Source: Nannocystis pusilla (GTDB lineage Bacteria > Myxococcota_A > Polyangia > Nannocystales > Nannocystaceae). From it: DNA of 64,000 bases. Of this stretch, positions 48,735 to 58,898 are shown in pieces. The DNA lies in assembly GCF_026626665.1 (NCBI RefSeq), contig NZ_JAPNKE010000002.1, forward strand, positions 8,321,001 through 8,385,000, given 5' to 3'. The notes below the pieces were generated by a model, which saw nothing but the letters and a program-made list of their open reading frames with translations, had not been told where the DNA came from and searched no databases. The first letter of the stretch is position 1; every line of letters starts with the position of its first letter. Position numbers and translations under genes: made by a program.

Positions 48735-49490
48735 TCACTTCGCCGGCATGACCGTGATCGCGTCGGCGAACGTCGCGAACGTCGGCTTCCACACCGCCAG
48801 CGTCGTCTCCGGGCCGACCGCCTTGAAAAAGTAAGGGTCGCCCGCGCCCTCGACGATCGCCGCCAGCATGCGGTAGTTCGGGTCGCTGTAGCGCTCCGAC
48901 GCCCCGGGCGTCACCTGGGCGACGTACGTCCCGCTCAGGTCGACCAGCGTCACCGTGAGCGGCGGCTTCGACACCTCTTGCACCTCGCCGTCGTTGTCGC
49001 CGAGCGGCGACCCGTCGGACTTGGCGAACTGGGTGCGCCAGCGGTGCACGTTCGACTTCGCGTCGCCGCCTCCGCCCGCGAAGCGGTACGCCGCCAGCTC
49101 CGCATCCCCGCCCGGTCCGGGCAGCACGAACTCGGCCAGGCGCATCGCCGACGAGCCCGGCTTGCGCGTCCACTCCTCCGGCACCTTGTAGTTGAGCCCC
49201 GGCACCACCTCTTCGCGCGTCTGCCCGCTCGGCGTCACCGGGTGCGGATTGACCGCTTCACGCGCCGGCCGCTTCGTCTCCACCGCCGGCCCTGCCGCGC
49301 CGTGCGGCCCGCCCGCGTGCGGGTCGCCGGCATGCGGATTGGCCCCGTGCGGGGCTGCCGCGTGCGGGTCGCTCTTCGCCGGCGGCTCGGTCGCCTTGAC
49401 CTCCGGCCCCGACTTGGCCGCCGGCGGCCCTGCGGGATTCTGACAGGCGAACACGAGGAGCGAGAGGACGAGCGGAGCGCGGTGAGTCAT
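48735..49490 (-). CDS. Lipoprotein with His/Pro/Gly-rich linker
   Basis: A signal peptide with lipobox LLVFAC (Cys at 16) precedes a linker with repeated PHA/PHG units (HAAAPHGANPHAGDPHAGGPHG), which could bind metal. The C-terminal ~170 residues begin LNYKVPEEWTRKPGSSAMRL and look like a small alpha/beta domain (AELAAYRF, VHRWRTQFAK). They resemble periplasmic proteins of unknown function with a PsbP/MOG1-like fold, but this is not certain. Confidence 0.7.
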   Translation of the reverse strand: MTHRAPLVLSLLVFACQNPAGPPAAKSGPEVKATEPPAKSDPHAAAPHGANPHAGDPHAGGPHGAAGPAVETKRPAREAVNPHPVTPSGQTREEVVPGLNYKVPEEWTRKPGSSAMRLAEFVLPGPGGDAELAAYRFAGGGGDAKSNVHRWRTQFAKSDGSPLGDNDGEVQEVSKPPLTVTLVDLSGTYVAQVTPGASERYSDPNYRMLAAIVEGAGDPYFFKAVGPETTLAVWKPTFATFADAITVMPAK

Positions 49491-49686
49491 GGTCGCGCGA
49501 AGAGTAGCAAGTCCCGCGCATCCGTGCGCACGTCCTCGCTGCGACTCGCGGTCGCGGTCCGGCTACCCCGACCCGCGGCGAGCGAGCGGCGCATGCCATC
49601 GCCGAGCGCGCCGAGCCCCACGACACTCGAAAACGAGAACGCGACCGCGATGCACTCGCGGCCGCGTCCTCCTGGTCACCTCGGGC

Positions 49687-51509
49687 TCAGAACGCCCCTT
49701 CGGGCACCTCGAGCAGCTCGAGCGTCCCCTGCTCGATCAGCTTGCGCGTCAGCGTCACGCCCGGCAGCACGTTGCGGGCGTAGAAGCGAATCGCCGCCAG
49801 CTTCCCTTGATAAAAATCGCGGTCCTTGTCGGTCGCCGTCTCGCGGCGCTCGGCCGCCACGGCGCCCTGGCGCAGCAGCAGCCAGCCGATCACCACCTCC
49901 GCCAAGGCGAACAGGATCCGGTTGCCCTGGAAGCCGACGTGGTAGAGCGACTCCTGCAGCTTCTGCGGCATCGTCATGAAGATGCCCTGCAGGTCGGCCA
50001 GCGCCCGCGACATCGCCGCGTGCTCGACCGCCAGGGCCCTTCGGATCGACCTCGCCGAGCGTCGCCTCGATGCGGCCCATCAGGCTGCGCAGCGTCGACC
50101 CGCCGTCGCGCACGATCTTGCGGAAGAACAGGTCGAGCGCCTGGATGTGCGTCGTCCCCTCGTACAGCGAGTCGATCTTCTGGTCGCGGATGTACTGCTC
50201 GATCGGGTAGTCCTGACAGTAGCCCGAGCCGCCGTACGTCTGCAGCGACACCGCCAGCAGCTCGTACACCTTCTCCGAGCAGTAGCCCTTGACCAGCGGC
50301 AGCAGCAGGTCGTTCAGCTTGTCGAGCTCGTCGCTGTCGCCGCTCCCGTGGCCGCCCTTGAGCTCGACCGCGTCCTGCACCGACGCGGTGAACAGCGTCA
50401 GCGCGCGCATGCCCTCGGCGAACGACTTCTGCAGCATCAGCATCCGGCGCACGTCCGGGTGCTCGATGATCCGCACGCGCGGCGCGGTCTTGTCGGTGGC
50501 GCGCAGCAGGTCGGGGCCCTGCACGCGGATCTTCGCGTACTCGAGCGCGTTGAGGTACGCCGTCGACAGGGTCGCCATCGACTTCGCGCCCACGGCCATG
50601 CGCGTGCTCGATGACGTGGAACATCTGGCGGATGCCGTCGTGGACCTCGCCGACCAGGAAGCCGCGGGCCGGGTGACGCTCGCCGAACGTCATCTCGCAG
50701 GTCGCCGAGGCCTTGATCCCCATCTTGTGCTCGATGTTGGTGCAGTACACCCCGTTGCGCTCGCCGAGGCTGCCGTCCTCGTTCACCCAGAACTTGGGCA
50801 CGATGAACATCGACAGCCCCTTCGTCCCCGGCCCCGCGCCTTCGGGGCGCGCCAGCACCAGGTGGATGATGTTGTCGGCCGCGTCGAAGTCGCCGTTGGT
50901 GATGAAGCGCTTGACGCCCTCGATCTCCCACACTCCGCCCTCGACCTGGCGCGCCTTCGTGCGGCCCGCGCCGACGTCCGAGCCCGCGTCAGGCTCCGTC
51001 AGCACCATCGAGCCGCCCCACTGATTGTCGATCATCGGCTTGGCGAAGCGCTTGCGCTGCTCCTCGGTGCCGAGCCGGTCGATGATGTGGGCGATCAGCG
51101 GCCCGAGCAGGTAGAACGCCACCGCCGCGTTGGCGCCGGCGGTCAGCTCGAACGCGCTCCACGCCACCGAGTGCGGCGCGCCGCTGCCTCCGAGGTGCTC
51201 GGGCAGGTTGAGCAGCGGCCAGCCTTGCTCGAGCGTGGTGCGGATCGATCGCACCACCGGCGGCGGCAGCTTGACGTTGCCGGTCTCCTTGTCGAGCTCG
51301 AGCGGGACCCGGTCCGACAGCGCCCACGACGGCGCCAGCTCCTTCTGACAGAACTCCTCGTAGCCCTCGAGCGTCGAGCGGACTGTCTCTTCGTCCATGT
51401 GCGAATAGACGCCCTTGCCGAGCGTGCCCTCCTGGATCTTCAGGACCTCGAACAGATTGAAGAAGATGTCGCGCAGGTTGCTCTTGTAGTGATTCTGGGC
51501 GGTGATCAC
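49687..51509 (-). CDS. Acyl-CoA dehydrogenase with C-terminal extension (two frameshifts)
   Basis: GTG 51509 (ITAQNHYKSNLRDIFFNLFEV) starts an acyl-CoA dehydrogenase of the branch that carries an additional C-terminal domain. The core has VLTEPDAGSDVGAGRTKA, WEIEGVKRFITNGD and, after a frame change near 50602, MATLSTAYLNALEYAKIRVQG and QTYGGSGYCQDYPIEQYIRDQ, IDSLYEGTTHIQALDLFFRKI. A second frame change near 50030 leads to the final ~100 helical residues. About 605 residues. Both breaks are near G/C runs. Oxidises an acyl-CoA in lipid or amino-acid breakdown. Confidence 0.87.
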
Positions 51510-51744
51510 GTCGGCCTCGATCGCCGGACACGTGCCGGCATGAAGCCCGTCGTAGTCCGATCCCGATCAGCTTGTCAACGACGTTCCCGGCCACGCCCCG
51601 CGCCCTTGTGGCGGACCTCGTCGCATGCGCCGCGCCGGCTCGCGCTCGTGCGCGCACGGCAACCGTTTGCCGGATCCGGCAGTCCTGCGGGCCGGCGGCG
51701 GCCGCGGCGCTCCCTGAGCATGCTATCCTCGCAGCAATCTCGTC

Positions 51745-52623
51745 ATGTGTCGGATCTTCGGCTTTCGCTCCGTCATGCAGAGTGGTGTCCACCGGAGCCT
51801 CGTCAGTGCCGACAACGCGTTGATGCAGCAGAGCTGCCGCCACCCTGACGGCTGGGGCGTCGCCTACTACGTCGCCAACGCCCCGCACGTCATCAAGAGC
51901 GCCTCCGCGGCCGTCAGCGACCACCTGTTCCGCCACCTCTCCGGCATCGTCACCTCGGAGACCGTGCTCGCGCACATTCGCAAGGCCACCCAGGGCGAGC
52001 TGTCGACCATCAACACCCACCCGTTCCAGTTCGGCGCCTGGGTGTTCGCCCATAACGGCAACATCGCCGGCTTCGACGGCGTCCGCGACCAGCTCGTCGC
52101 TCGCGTCCCGCCGGTCTTGCGCCGCTTCATCCTCGGCAAGACCGACAGCGAGGTCCTGTTCTATCTGATCCTCGGCAAGATGGCCCAGCGCCACGAGCTC
52201 CACCGCCCCGGCTTCCCGCTCGCCGAGGTCGCCAGCGCCACCCGCGACGCCCTCGCCGAGGTCGAGTCGCTCGTCGGCCCCTGCAACGCCGACAACGACG
52301 GCCCCCCGCACGACACCTACCTGACCTTCGTCCTCACCAACGGCCACGTCATGCTCGGCCACCAGGGCGGCAAGCAGCTCTACTTCAGCACCCACAAGCA
52401 GCGCTGCCCCGAGCGCGAGACCTGCGCCTTCTTCTCCGGCGAGTGCGAGCGAGCCCCGCCGACCGAACGCGGCTTCGTCAGTCACCTGATCTTCTCGAGC
52501 GAGCCCCTCCACGGCGACAACGTGTGGATCCCGCTCGCCCCCGGCGACATGGTCGGCGCCGACGGCCGCATGCAGATGCAACGCTTCGCCGCCGGCGTGC
52601 CCGTCGACCGCCGCACCCACTGA
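51745..52623 (+). CDS. Class II glutamine amidotransferase (YafJ/EgtC-like)
   Basis: MCRIFGF places Cys2 as nucleophile after Met removal. The GATase II fold is supported by HPDGWGVAYY, LAHIRKATQGEL, NTHPFQFGAWVFAHNGNIAGF and TDSEVLFYLIL. It has no synthetase domain, as in YafJ or EgtC. 292 residues. The CPERETC region (about 220-235) is unusual and could bind metal. Acceptor unknown; no ergothioneine genes are adjacent. Confidence 0.9.
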   Translation: MCRIFGFRSVMQSGVHRSLVSADNALMQQSCRHPDGWGVAYYVANAPHVIKSASAAVSDHLFRHLSGIVTSETVLAHIRKATQGELSTINTHPFQFGAWVFAHNGNIAGFDGVRDQLVARVPPVLRRFILGKTDSEVLFYLILGKMAQRHELHRPGFPLAEVASATRDALAEVESLVGPCNADNDGPPHDTYLTFVLTNGHVMLGHQGGKQLYFSTHKQRCPERETCAFFSGECERAPPTERGFVSHLIFSSEPLHGDNVWIPLAPGDMVGADGRMQMQRFAAGVPVDRRTH

Positions 52624-52847
52624 GCCGCCACCCTCGCAGCATCCGCCGCGTACGCGACCCACGCGGCCGCGCTCCTGCTCGGCGAGCTCCGAGGTCGCCG
52701 GCCCGCTACCGTCGGCGCGGAGCTCATCCTCCGCGGCCTCGCGCCGACCCGCCGGGGCCTTCGTCATGCTGCAGCGCGCGCGCCAGCCTCAACCAAGACC
52801 TCGGGCTCGGCCGCGGCACGATCGCCGCGGAGCCGAGCCCGTGCTCA

Positions 52848-52865
52848 CCTGTCCCCGGGGACAGG
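52848..52865. terminator. 18-bp palindrome between convergent genes
   Basis: CCTGTCCCCGGGGACAGG is perfectly self-complementary. It ends 6 bases before the lpd stop on the opposite strand. No T-run. Confidence 0.5.
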
Positions 52866-52870
52866 CCCGC

Positions 52871-54293
52871 CTAGTGCGCCTTCTTGCGCGGGTTGGCGAT
52901 GTGGATCGCCTCGCCGAGCGCGTGCTTGGCCGCCTCCATCAGCGCCTCGCTGAGCGTCGGGTGCGGGTGGATCGTCAGCGCCACGTCCTCCGCGAACGCG
53001 CCCATCTCGATCGCCAGGCCCGCCTCGCTGATCAGGTCGCTCGCCTCCGGGCCGACGATGTGGACCCCGAGGATGCGCTCGTCGGCCGCGTCGGTGATCA
53101 CCTTCACGAAGCCGGCCGTCTCGCCGATCGCCATCGCCCGGCCGAGCACCGAGAACGGGAACTTGCCGACGTTGACGGTGCGGCCCTGGGCCTCGGCCTC
53201 TTCCTTCGTCAGGCCCGACGACGCGATCTCCGGCTCGGTGAACACGACGTTGGGGATCTGCCGCGCGTCGTTGATCGTCTTCTTGCCGGCGATGACCTCG
53301 GCCAGCACCTCGCCCTCGTGCGACGCCTTGTGGGCCAGCATCGGCTGCCCGCACACGTCACCGACCGCGTAGATGCCGGGCACGTTGGTCTGCTGGCGCT
53401 GGTCGACCGGCACGAACCCGCGCTCGTTCACCTTCACGCCGGTCTTCTCGAGCCCGAAGCCCTTCGTCACCGGCCGGCGGCCGACCGCCACCAGGATCAC
53501 GTCGGTGACGATCTCTGCACCTTGCCGTCGATCTCGGCCTTCACCACCGCCTCGCCGTTGCGCTCTTCCCAGCCCACGGCCTTCGCGTTGACGAAGATCT
53601 GCCCGCCGTCCTTCTTGATCTGGCGCGCCACGACGTCGGCGCACTCGTTGTCGACGCCGTTCAAGATCCGCGACAGCCCCTCGAGCACCACCAGCTGCGT
53701 GCCGAGGCGCTGGAACGTCTGCCCCAGCTCGAGGCCGATGATCCCGCCGCCGATGCACACCATCCGCTTCGGCACCGAAGCCAGGTCGAGCGCCGACGTG
53801 CTGTCGAGCACCCGCTTGTTGTCGACCTTGAAGCCCGGGATCTCGATCGGCAGCGAGCCGGTGGCGATCACCACGTGCTCGGCCTCGACGATGTCGTCCG
53901 GCTTGCCGTCGGCGTAGCGCAGGCGGACCTGCTTCGGCCCGAGGAACTCGGCCGTCGCCGTGACGTACTGCGTACCTGCCCCTTGACCAGGGTGGCGACG
54001 CCGCCGGTCAGCTTCTTGACGATGCCGGCCTTCCACGCCTGCATCTTGACCATGTCGGCCGTCGGCGACGAGAACGACAGCCCCATCTCGGTCGCGTGCT
54101 GCGCCTTGTGGAACAGCTTGGTCGCCGAGATCAGCGCCTTGGACGGGATGCAGCCCCAGTTGAGGCACACGCCGCCGGGCTTGTCCTTCTCGACGAGCAT
54201 CGCGTCGACGCCGAGCTGGCCGAGCCGGATCGCGCACGGGTAGCCGCCCGTGCCCGCGCCGATGATGAGCGCCTTCTTCTTGATCGTGGCCAC
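52871..54293 (-). CDS. lpd: Dihydrolipoyl dehydrogenase, E3 (two frameshifts)
   Basis: FAD enzyme that reoxidises lipoyl groups of the 2-oxoacid complex. GTG 54293, with AGGAGA upstream, gives the FAD site IIGAGTGGYPCAIR and the redox disulphide GGVCLNWGCIPSKAL. After a frame change near 53975: IATGSLPIEIPG, then the NAD site IGGGIIGLELGQ. After another near 53515: VAVGRRPVTKGFGLE and GDVCGQPMLAHKASHEG, ending with the catalytic HPHPTLSEAL. All functional residues are conserved, so indels in the consensus are the likely cause. Last gene of the E1-E2-E3 operon. Confidence 0.92.
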
Positions 54294-54314
54294 GACTGTC
54301 TCCTGTGCGAGCGG

Positions 54315-55676
54315 TCAGATTCCTGCGAGCAGCAGCAAGTTGGGGTCCTCGAGGAAGCGCCGCACCTCTTGCAGGAAGTTGGCGCCCTCGAAGCCGTCGA
54401 CCACGCGGTGGTCGAGCGAGACCGAGAGGTTCATCAGGTGCCCGACGACGATGTTGTTGTGGTCGTCGACGATCGGCGTCTTGCGGATCGCGTGGACGCC
54501 GAGGATCCCGACCTCCGGGAAGTTGATGATCGGCGTCGCCAGCACCCCGCCGATGTTGCCGAGGCTCGAGATCGTGAACGTCCCGCCGGTCAGGTCCTCG
54601 CGCTTGGCCGTGCCGTTCTTCGCCGCCTCGCCGAGGCGCGCGATCTCTCGCCCGATGTCGAGGATGCTGAGCCGGTCGGCGCCGTGCACCACCGGCACCA
54701 TCAGCCCCTGGTCGGTCGCCGCCGCCACGCCGATGTTGTAGCGCTTCTTCACCAGGATCCGACCGCCGGCCTCGTCGAGCTCGGCGTTCACGATCGGGTA
54801 CTTCTTCAGCGCGTGGACCACCGCCTTGACGATGAACGGCAAGAACGTGAGGCTCACGCCCTGCTCCTGCGCCGCCGCCTTGGCCTCCTGGCGCAGCCGC
54901 ACCAGCTTGGTGACGTTGACCTGCTCGACGTAGGTGTAGTGCACCGCGCTCGTGTACGAGCGCGTCATCGCCTCGGCGATCCGCCGCCGCATGCCGCGGA
55001 ACGGGATCACCTCGTCGTCCGCAGCGGCCTCGGCCGCGTGCGGCTGGCGCACCGGCGCCGCGGCCGGCTGGGCGGGCGTCGGCGCGGGAGCAGCCTTGCC
55101 GGCGCTCGAAGGCGCTGCCACGGCGCTCGGAGGCGCTGCCGCCGGCGCAGGAGCAGCCTTGCCGTTCACGGCGGCCGCGACCGGCGGCGTCACCACCGGC
55201 GGTGCTACCACCGGCGCCGGGGTCTTCGCCGCCTCGGCCGCCTTCAGCACGTCCTGCTTGGTGATCCGGCCGCGGTCGTCGGTCGGCAGCCCGCGCAGGT
55301 CGATGCCTTCTTCGCGGGCCAGGGCCCGCGCCGCCGGCGTCGCCAGGACTGACCCCGAGGACATGTTCGAGGGAGCAGCCGCCGTCGTCGGCGCTGCAGG
55401 CGTCGCCGCCGTCGCGACCGGGCTCGTCGCCGGGCGGGCGCTGCCCACCTCGAGGATTGCGATCACCTGCTCGACCGCGCAGATGTCACCGACCTGCGCC
55501 TTGAGCTCGCGAACGGTCGCCGCCACCGGCGACGGCACCTCGATCGTCGCCTTGTCGGTCATCACCTCGACGAGCGCCTCGTTGGCCTCGACCGGCTCGC
55601 CGGGCTGCTTGTGCCAGCGAACGATCTCACCCTCCACCACGCCTTCGCCGATCTCCGGCAGCTTGAACTCGAGCAT
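54315..55676 (-). CDS. Dihydrolipoamide acyltransferase, E2
   Basis: 453 residues. An N-terminal lipoyl domain with EVMTDKATIEVPSP (lipoylated Lys in DKA), a Pro/Ala hinge, an E3/E1-binding domain (ATPAARALAREEGIDLRGLP...DRGRITKQDVL), another Ala/Pro linker, and the acyltransferase core ending in the active site SLDHRVVDG. Acyl specificity (pyruvate or branched-chain) cannot be settled. AGGAG precedes the start. A GACATGTTC-type element is embedded in the first linker (peptide SNMSSGS). Confidence 0.93.
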   Translation of the reverse strand: MLEFKLPEIGEGVVEGEIVRWHKQPGEPVEANEALVEVMTDKATIEVPSPVAATVRELKAQVGDICAVEQVIAILEVGSARPATSPVATAATPAAPTTAAAPSNMSSGSVLATPAARALAREEGIDLRGLPTDDRGRITKQDVLKAAEAAKTPAPVVAPPVVTPPVAAAVNGKAAPAPAAAPPSAVAAPSSAGKAAPAPTPAQPAAAPVRQPHAAEAAADDEVIPFRGMRRRIAEAMTRSYTSAVHYTYVEQVNVTKLVRLRQEAKAAAQEQGVSLTFLPFIVKAVVHALKKYPIVNAELDEAGGRILVKKRYNIGVAAATDQGLMVPVVHGADRLSILDIGREIARLGEAAKNGTAKREDLTGGTFTISSLGNIGGVLATPIINFPEVGILGVHAIRKTPIVDDHNNIVVGHLMNLSVSLDHRVVDGFEGANFLQEVRRFLEDPNLLLLAGI

Positions 55677-55694
55677 GAAGACTCCGGCTCCTGA

Positions 55695-56660
55695 TCAGTA
55701 AGTCACGACTTGGTGGATGGCATCGACGAGCGCCGCGACGCTCGGCAAGCCCGACATCTCGTCTGCGCGGGCCAGCGGCCCCTCGCGTCCCGCGACGCGC
55801 ACGATCGGCGCGTCGAGGTGGAGGATCGCCCGGTCGGCGAACAGCGCCGCCAGCTCGGCACCTGGCCCGAAGGACAGCCCACCGGCGTGCGCGATCACCA
55901 GCTTCCCGGTCTTCCCCGCCGCCGCGACCAGCGCCTCGACGTCGAGCGGCGCCAGGCCGCCGAGCTCGTAGACCGCCGCGTCGTGGCCCGACTGCTCCGC
56001 CGCCGCGCACGCGACGTCGACCGCCGCGCCCCACGCGAACACCGTCGCCGCCGCGCCCTCGCGCACGCAACGCGCCGCGGTCAGCGGGCGCCCGAGCGTC
56101 TCGACCACCTCGCCGTCCTCGACCTCGCGCAGCAGCAGCGCGCGCGGCAGCAGCAACACTGTCGGATCCTCGCCGGCCTCGAAGTTGGCGGCGGCCCGCA
56201 GCATCGCCCCGGCCTCGCGGGCGTCGCCGAGGATCGCCACGCGCAGCCCCGGCACGCCCGCGATCGCGCCGTCGGGCGAGGCGGCGCCATCACCTCCGAG
56301 CCCGAACCCGGGCCCGGTCGGCGCCACGATCAACACCGGCGCGCTGCGCTCGCCCGCCGAAACCGCCGCGATCCGGCCGAGCTCGCGTAGCGCCGCATAA
56401 CCTTCGAGCAGCCCGGTCGCCGACGCCAGCGCGACGATCGGTCGTCGCCCGGCCAGCGCCAGACCTGTCGCATGGGCCAGGCTCGCGGCCGGCGTCAGCG
56501 GCGTCGCCAGCACGCGCGAGGCGAGGCCCGGGTCGCGCATCACCGCGCGCGACAGCCCGAGCATGCCGCCCTGGCGAACATCCTCGCCGACCAGCACCCG
56601 GCGGACATCGTCGCGCAGCAGCTCGGCGACGATCGTGGACAAGCGTTCGAGCGTGCTCAT
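55695..56660 (-). CDS. Divergent 2-oxoacid dehydrogenase E1 beta subunit
   Basis: ATG 56660 overlaps the E1 alpha stop (ATGA), so they are coupled. The fold of transketolase-like beta subunits is seen (VLVGEDVRQGGMLGLSRAV, PTVLLLPRALLL, WGAAVDVACAAAEQSGHDAAVYELGGLAPLD). However, residues normally conserved are altered: the Glu that activates ThDP (TPLxExG in family members) reads TPLTPAAS, and the HSQS-like loop reads DGAASPDGAI. Length 321 is normal. See findings on possible loss of canonical catalysis. Confidence 0.75.
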   Translation of the reverse strand: MSTLERLSTIVAELLRDDVRRVLVGEDVRQGGMLGLSRAVMRDPGLASRVLATPLTPAASLAHATGLALAGRRPIVALASATGLLEGYAALRELGRIAAVSAGERSAPVLIVAPTGPGFGLGGDGAASPDGAIAGVPGLRVAILGDAREAGAMLRAAANFEAGEDPTVLLLPRALLLREVEDGEVVETLGRPLTAARCVREGAAATVFAWGAAVDVACAAAEQSGHDAAVYELGGLAPLDVEALVAAAGKTGKLVIAHAGGLSFGPGAELAALFADRAILHLDAPIVRVAGREGPLARADEMSGLPSVAALVDAIHQVVTY

Positions 56661-57616
56661 CGCCCCATCTCCTTGGCTTGCGCGTGCGTGAAGGCCCGCT
56701 CGAGCTGCCCCCGCACCTCCGCCTCGATCACGTCCTGGAACGTCGGCGTCCACTGCCCCTCGCGGTCGAGGTGCCGACGCAGCCGCTCGATCGGGTCGCG
56801 GTGCGCCGGGATGTCCGACTCCGCCGACCCCGCGTGCAGCTGCGTCACCACCACCTCGACCAGCCCGGGCCCGCGCGCATCACGAGCGCGCCGCAGCGCC
56901 TGGTCGAGCGCGGCATGCACCGCCACGACATCGGCCCCGTCGACGCGACGCGACCACAACCCGCACGCCTTCACGCGCTCGGCCACGCTGTCGCCGAGCA
57001 GGCCCGCCTCGGCCGGCGCGCCTTCGGGCCACAGCTGGCTCTTGCACACCAGCACGAGCGGCAGGTCGCAAGCCGACGCGAGCGCCACGGTCTCGTGGAA
57101 GAACGCCGTCGTCGTCAGCCCCTCGCCGAAGAGGGCAATCGTCGCCCGGCCGTTTCCGGCAAGCTTCTGCGCGTGCGCCTGACCGGCCGCGAGCGGCAAA
57201 TGCAGCCCCAGGGGCTCCGGCGCGTAGGCGATGCCGAGATCGGCGGCCGCGAGAGCGCCCGGCCGCCCGTTGTAAGGCCGCTCGCCGTCCGCGGCACTCC
57301 CGAGGATCTGGCGCGCGAAGTCATCGAGATCGAGGCCGCGGATCGGCGCCAGTGCGAAGTCGCGGACGCCGGGATAAATCCAGTCTTCCTGCCCGGCCAG
57401 CATCGCCGTGAGCACCGAGACGGCCTCTTCGCCGGCGCAGGACACCCACATCGGCAAGCCGAGCCGCTCGACCCGCAGGTCGAGGCACCGCGCGGCCACC
57501 AGCCGCTTGTACAGCGCCCGCAGATCGACCCCTTGCGCCGCCCGCCTGTCGACGAGCTGCCCCTCCGGATCGAGGCAGACCTCCACTCCTTCGGGATCCC
57601 AGGGACAGTCTTCCAT
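56657..57616 (-). CDS. Divergent 2-oxoacid dehydrogenase E1 alpha subunit
   Basis: 319 residues from ATG 57616 (MEDCPWDPEGVEVCLDPEG). Family features: VSCAGEEAVSVLTAML, DWIYPGVRDFALAPIRGL, PLGLHLPLAAGQAHAQKL and GPGLVEVVVTQLHAGSAESD before HRDPIERLRRHL. The ThDP motif is degenerate: GDG is FGEG and the NN/NQ end of the motif reads CKSQLW. Phosphorylation-loop-like HSTSDD is replaced. First gene of the operon with E1 beta, E2 and E3. Confidence 0.75.
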   Translation of the reverse strand: MEDCPWDPEGVEVCLDPEGQLVDRRAAQGVDLRALYKRLVAARCLDLRVERLGLPMWVSCAGEEAVSVLTAMLAGQEDWIYPGVRDFALAPIRGLDLDDFARQILGSAADGERPYNGRPGALAAADLGIAYAPEPLGLHLPLAAGQAHAQKLAGNGRATIALFGEGLTTTAFFHETVALASACDLPLVLVCKSQLWPEGAPAEAGLLGDSVAERVKACGLWSRRVDGADVVAVHAALDQALRRARDARGPGLVEVVVTQLHAGSAESDIPAHRDPIERLRRHLDREGQWTPTFQDVIEAEVRGQLERAFTHAQAKEMGR

Positions 57617-58898
57617 GCGCGCCGGGGGGTTGTAACTGCGCGCCAAACCCAACGTCAAGGCCGGCAGCCGCCCAGGAAGCCGCTTCTCCGCCCCCGTCGC
57701 CCACCCCCTCCGTGATCTTGCGCGCCGACTCATCCCTGCGAAACGACCCGCACGGCGCGATCACGGCAACATTGCCGCACTCGGCAAGCTCCACCGCTCG
57801 CTCGCGCCCCGCGCGCACTCCCCGCGCCCAATCACATGTCCCCAAGTCAGTGTTTTAAAGGACATGTCGCTCGGGACATCAAACTCTTCGACTCCCATTG
57901 CCGCCCGACTCTCGCACTCTCACCGCCGCAGCACTCTCCCTCTCTCACCGCTCCCTCTCCCTCTCTCACCGCCGCGGCCCTCTCCCTCTCTCACCGCTCC
58001 CTCTCCCTCTCTCACCGCCGCGGCCCTCTCCCTCTCTCACCGCCGCGGCACTCTCACCGCCGCGGCGCTCTCCCTCGCTCACCGCCGCGAAGCTCTACCA
58101 AATCACCGCCACGGCGCTCTCCCTCGCTCACCACCGCGAAGCTCTACCAAATCACCGCCACGGCGCTCTCCCTCTCACCGCCGCGAAGCTCTACCAAATC
58201 ACCGCCACGGCGCTCTCCCTCTCTCACCGCCGCGGCGCTCTTCCACTTTCATTGCCGCGGCACTCTCCCACTCTCACCGCTCCCACTCGCCGCGGCGGCG
58301 CTCCGCCACTCTCACCGTCGCTGCTCTCTCCCATTCTCACCGCCGCGGCCCTCTCGACAAGTCATCCCCCAAGATCGCGCTCAGTCCCTCGCCTCCCCGT
58401 TCAGCCGAACTCTGCACCGACGCAGCAGCCATCGTACCGCTCCATCTACTGGGTGATCTCAACGACTGCATGACGATGCAGCCTCACCGCGCGGGCAGGC
58501 GCTCCTTCACGTGGGCTCTCCTCCTGCCCGGCGCATCCCCATCCCTCGGCCGGCGAAGGCCCTCTTTCCGCGGGAGCTCCTTGTCGACCAGGCGCATCCG
58601 CCTCCTCCTCGCCTCGCTCGGCGAAAGAGCTTCGAAGCTGCTCGCGCCCGCCCAGCTCGAGCCAACTCGGAGCGGATTTCCGGTCCGCCCCTCCGTACCT
58701 CGCTCCACAAGGAAGCGGCGAAGTCACCCAGGTGGACTGACGCTCGCCGCGGCTCTCCCCAGTCCCGTCCTCCGTCCCCGAGCGCTTCGGCGAGAACATG
58801 GAGGAACCCTGAGCAGGCTCACCGATCTCCCCGGGCGCCGGCGCCGCCTTCCGCCGTGAAACTTGGGCCACGACCTCCCCGGGTGTAAACCTCACCAG
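57617..58898. other. Long non-coding gap: divergent promoter region, palindromes and a minisatellite
   Basis: Between the E1 alpha start and lysC start. 57832-57880 carries ACATGTCC, TTTTAAAGGACATGTC and GGGACATC. 57905-58350 is the tandem-repeat tract. 58350-58898 has only open frames with Arg/Ser/Pro-rich composition and no credible gene. Confidence 0.5.
57905..58350. repeat. Pyrimidine-rich tandem-repeat tract (minisatellite)
   Basis: Units built on CTCTCACCGCCGCGGC and CTCCCTCTCTCACCGC of about 25-30 bp repeat throughout. Near 58080-58215 a longer unit (~45 bp) with GCGAAGCTCTACCAAATCAC occurs three times. The plus strand is C/T-rich. Open frames through it are repetitive (PSLTAAALSLSHR-like) and not protein-like. 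Confidence 0.75.

Noticed and set aside
57905..58350. CRISPR array
   Set aside because: Units vary in length, spacers are not unique, and the tract is C/T-rich throughout: a minisatellite.
57864..58859. Long Ser/Pro/Leu-rich frames through the pyrimidine tract
   Set aside because: All frames of a tandem repeat stay open and give repetitive peptides; no start signal or homology pattern.
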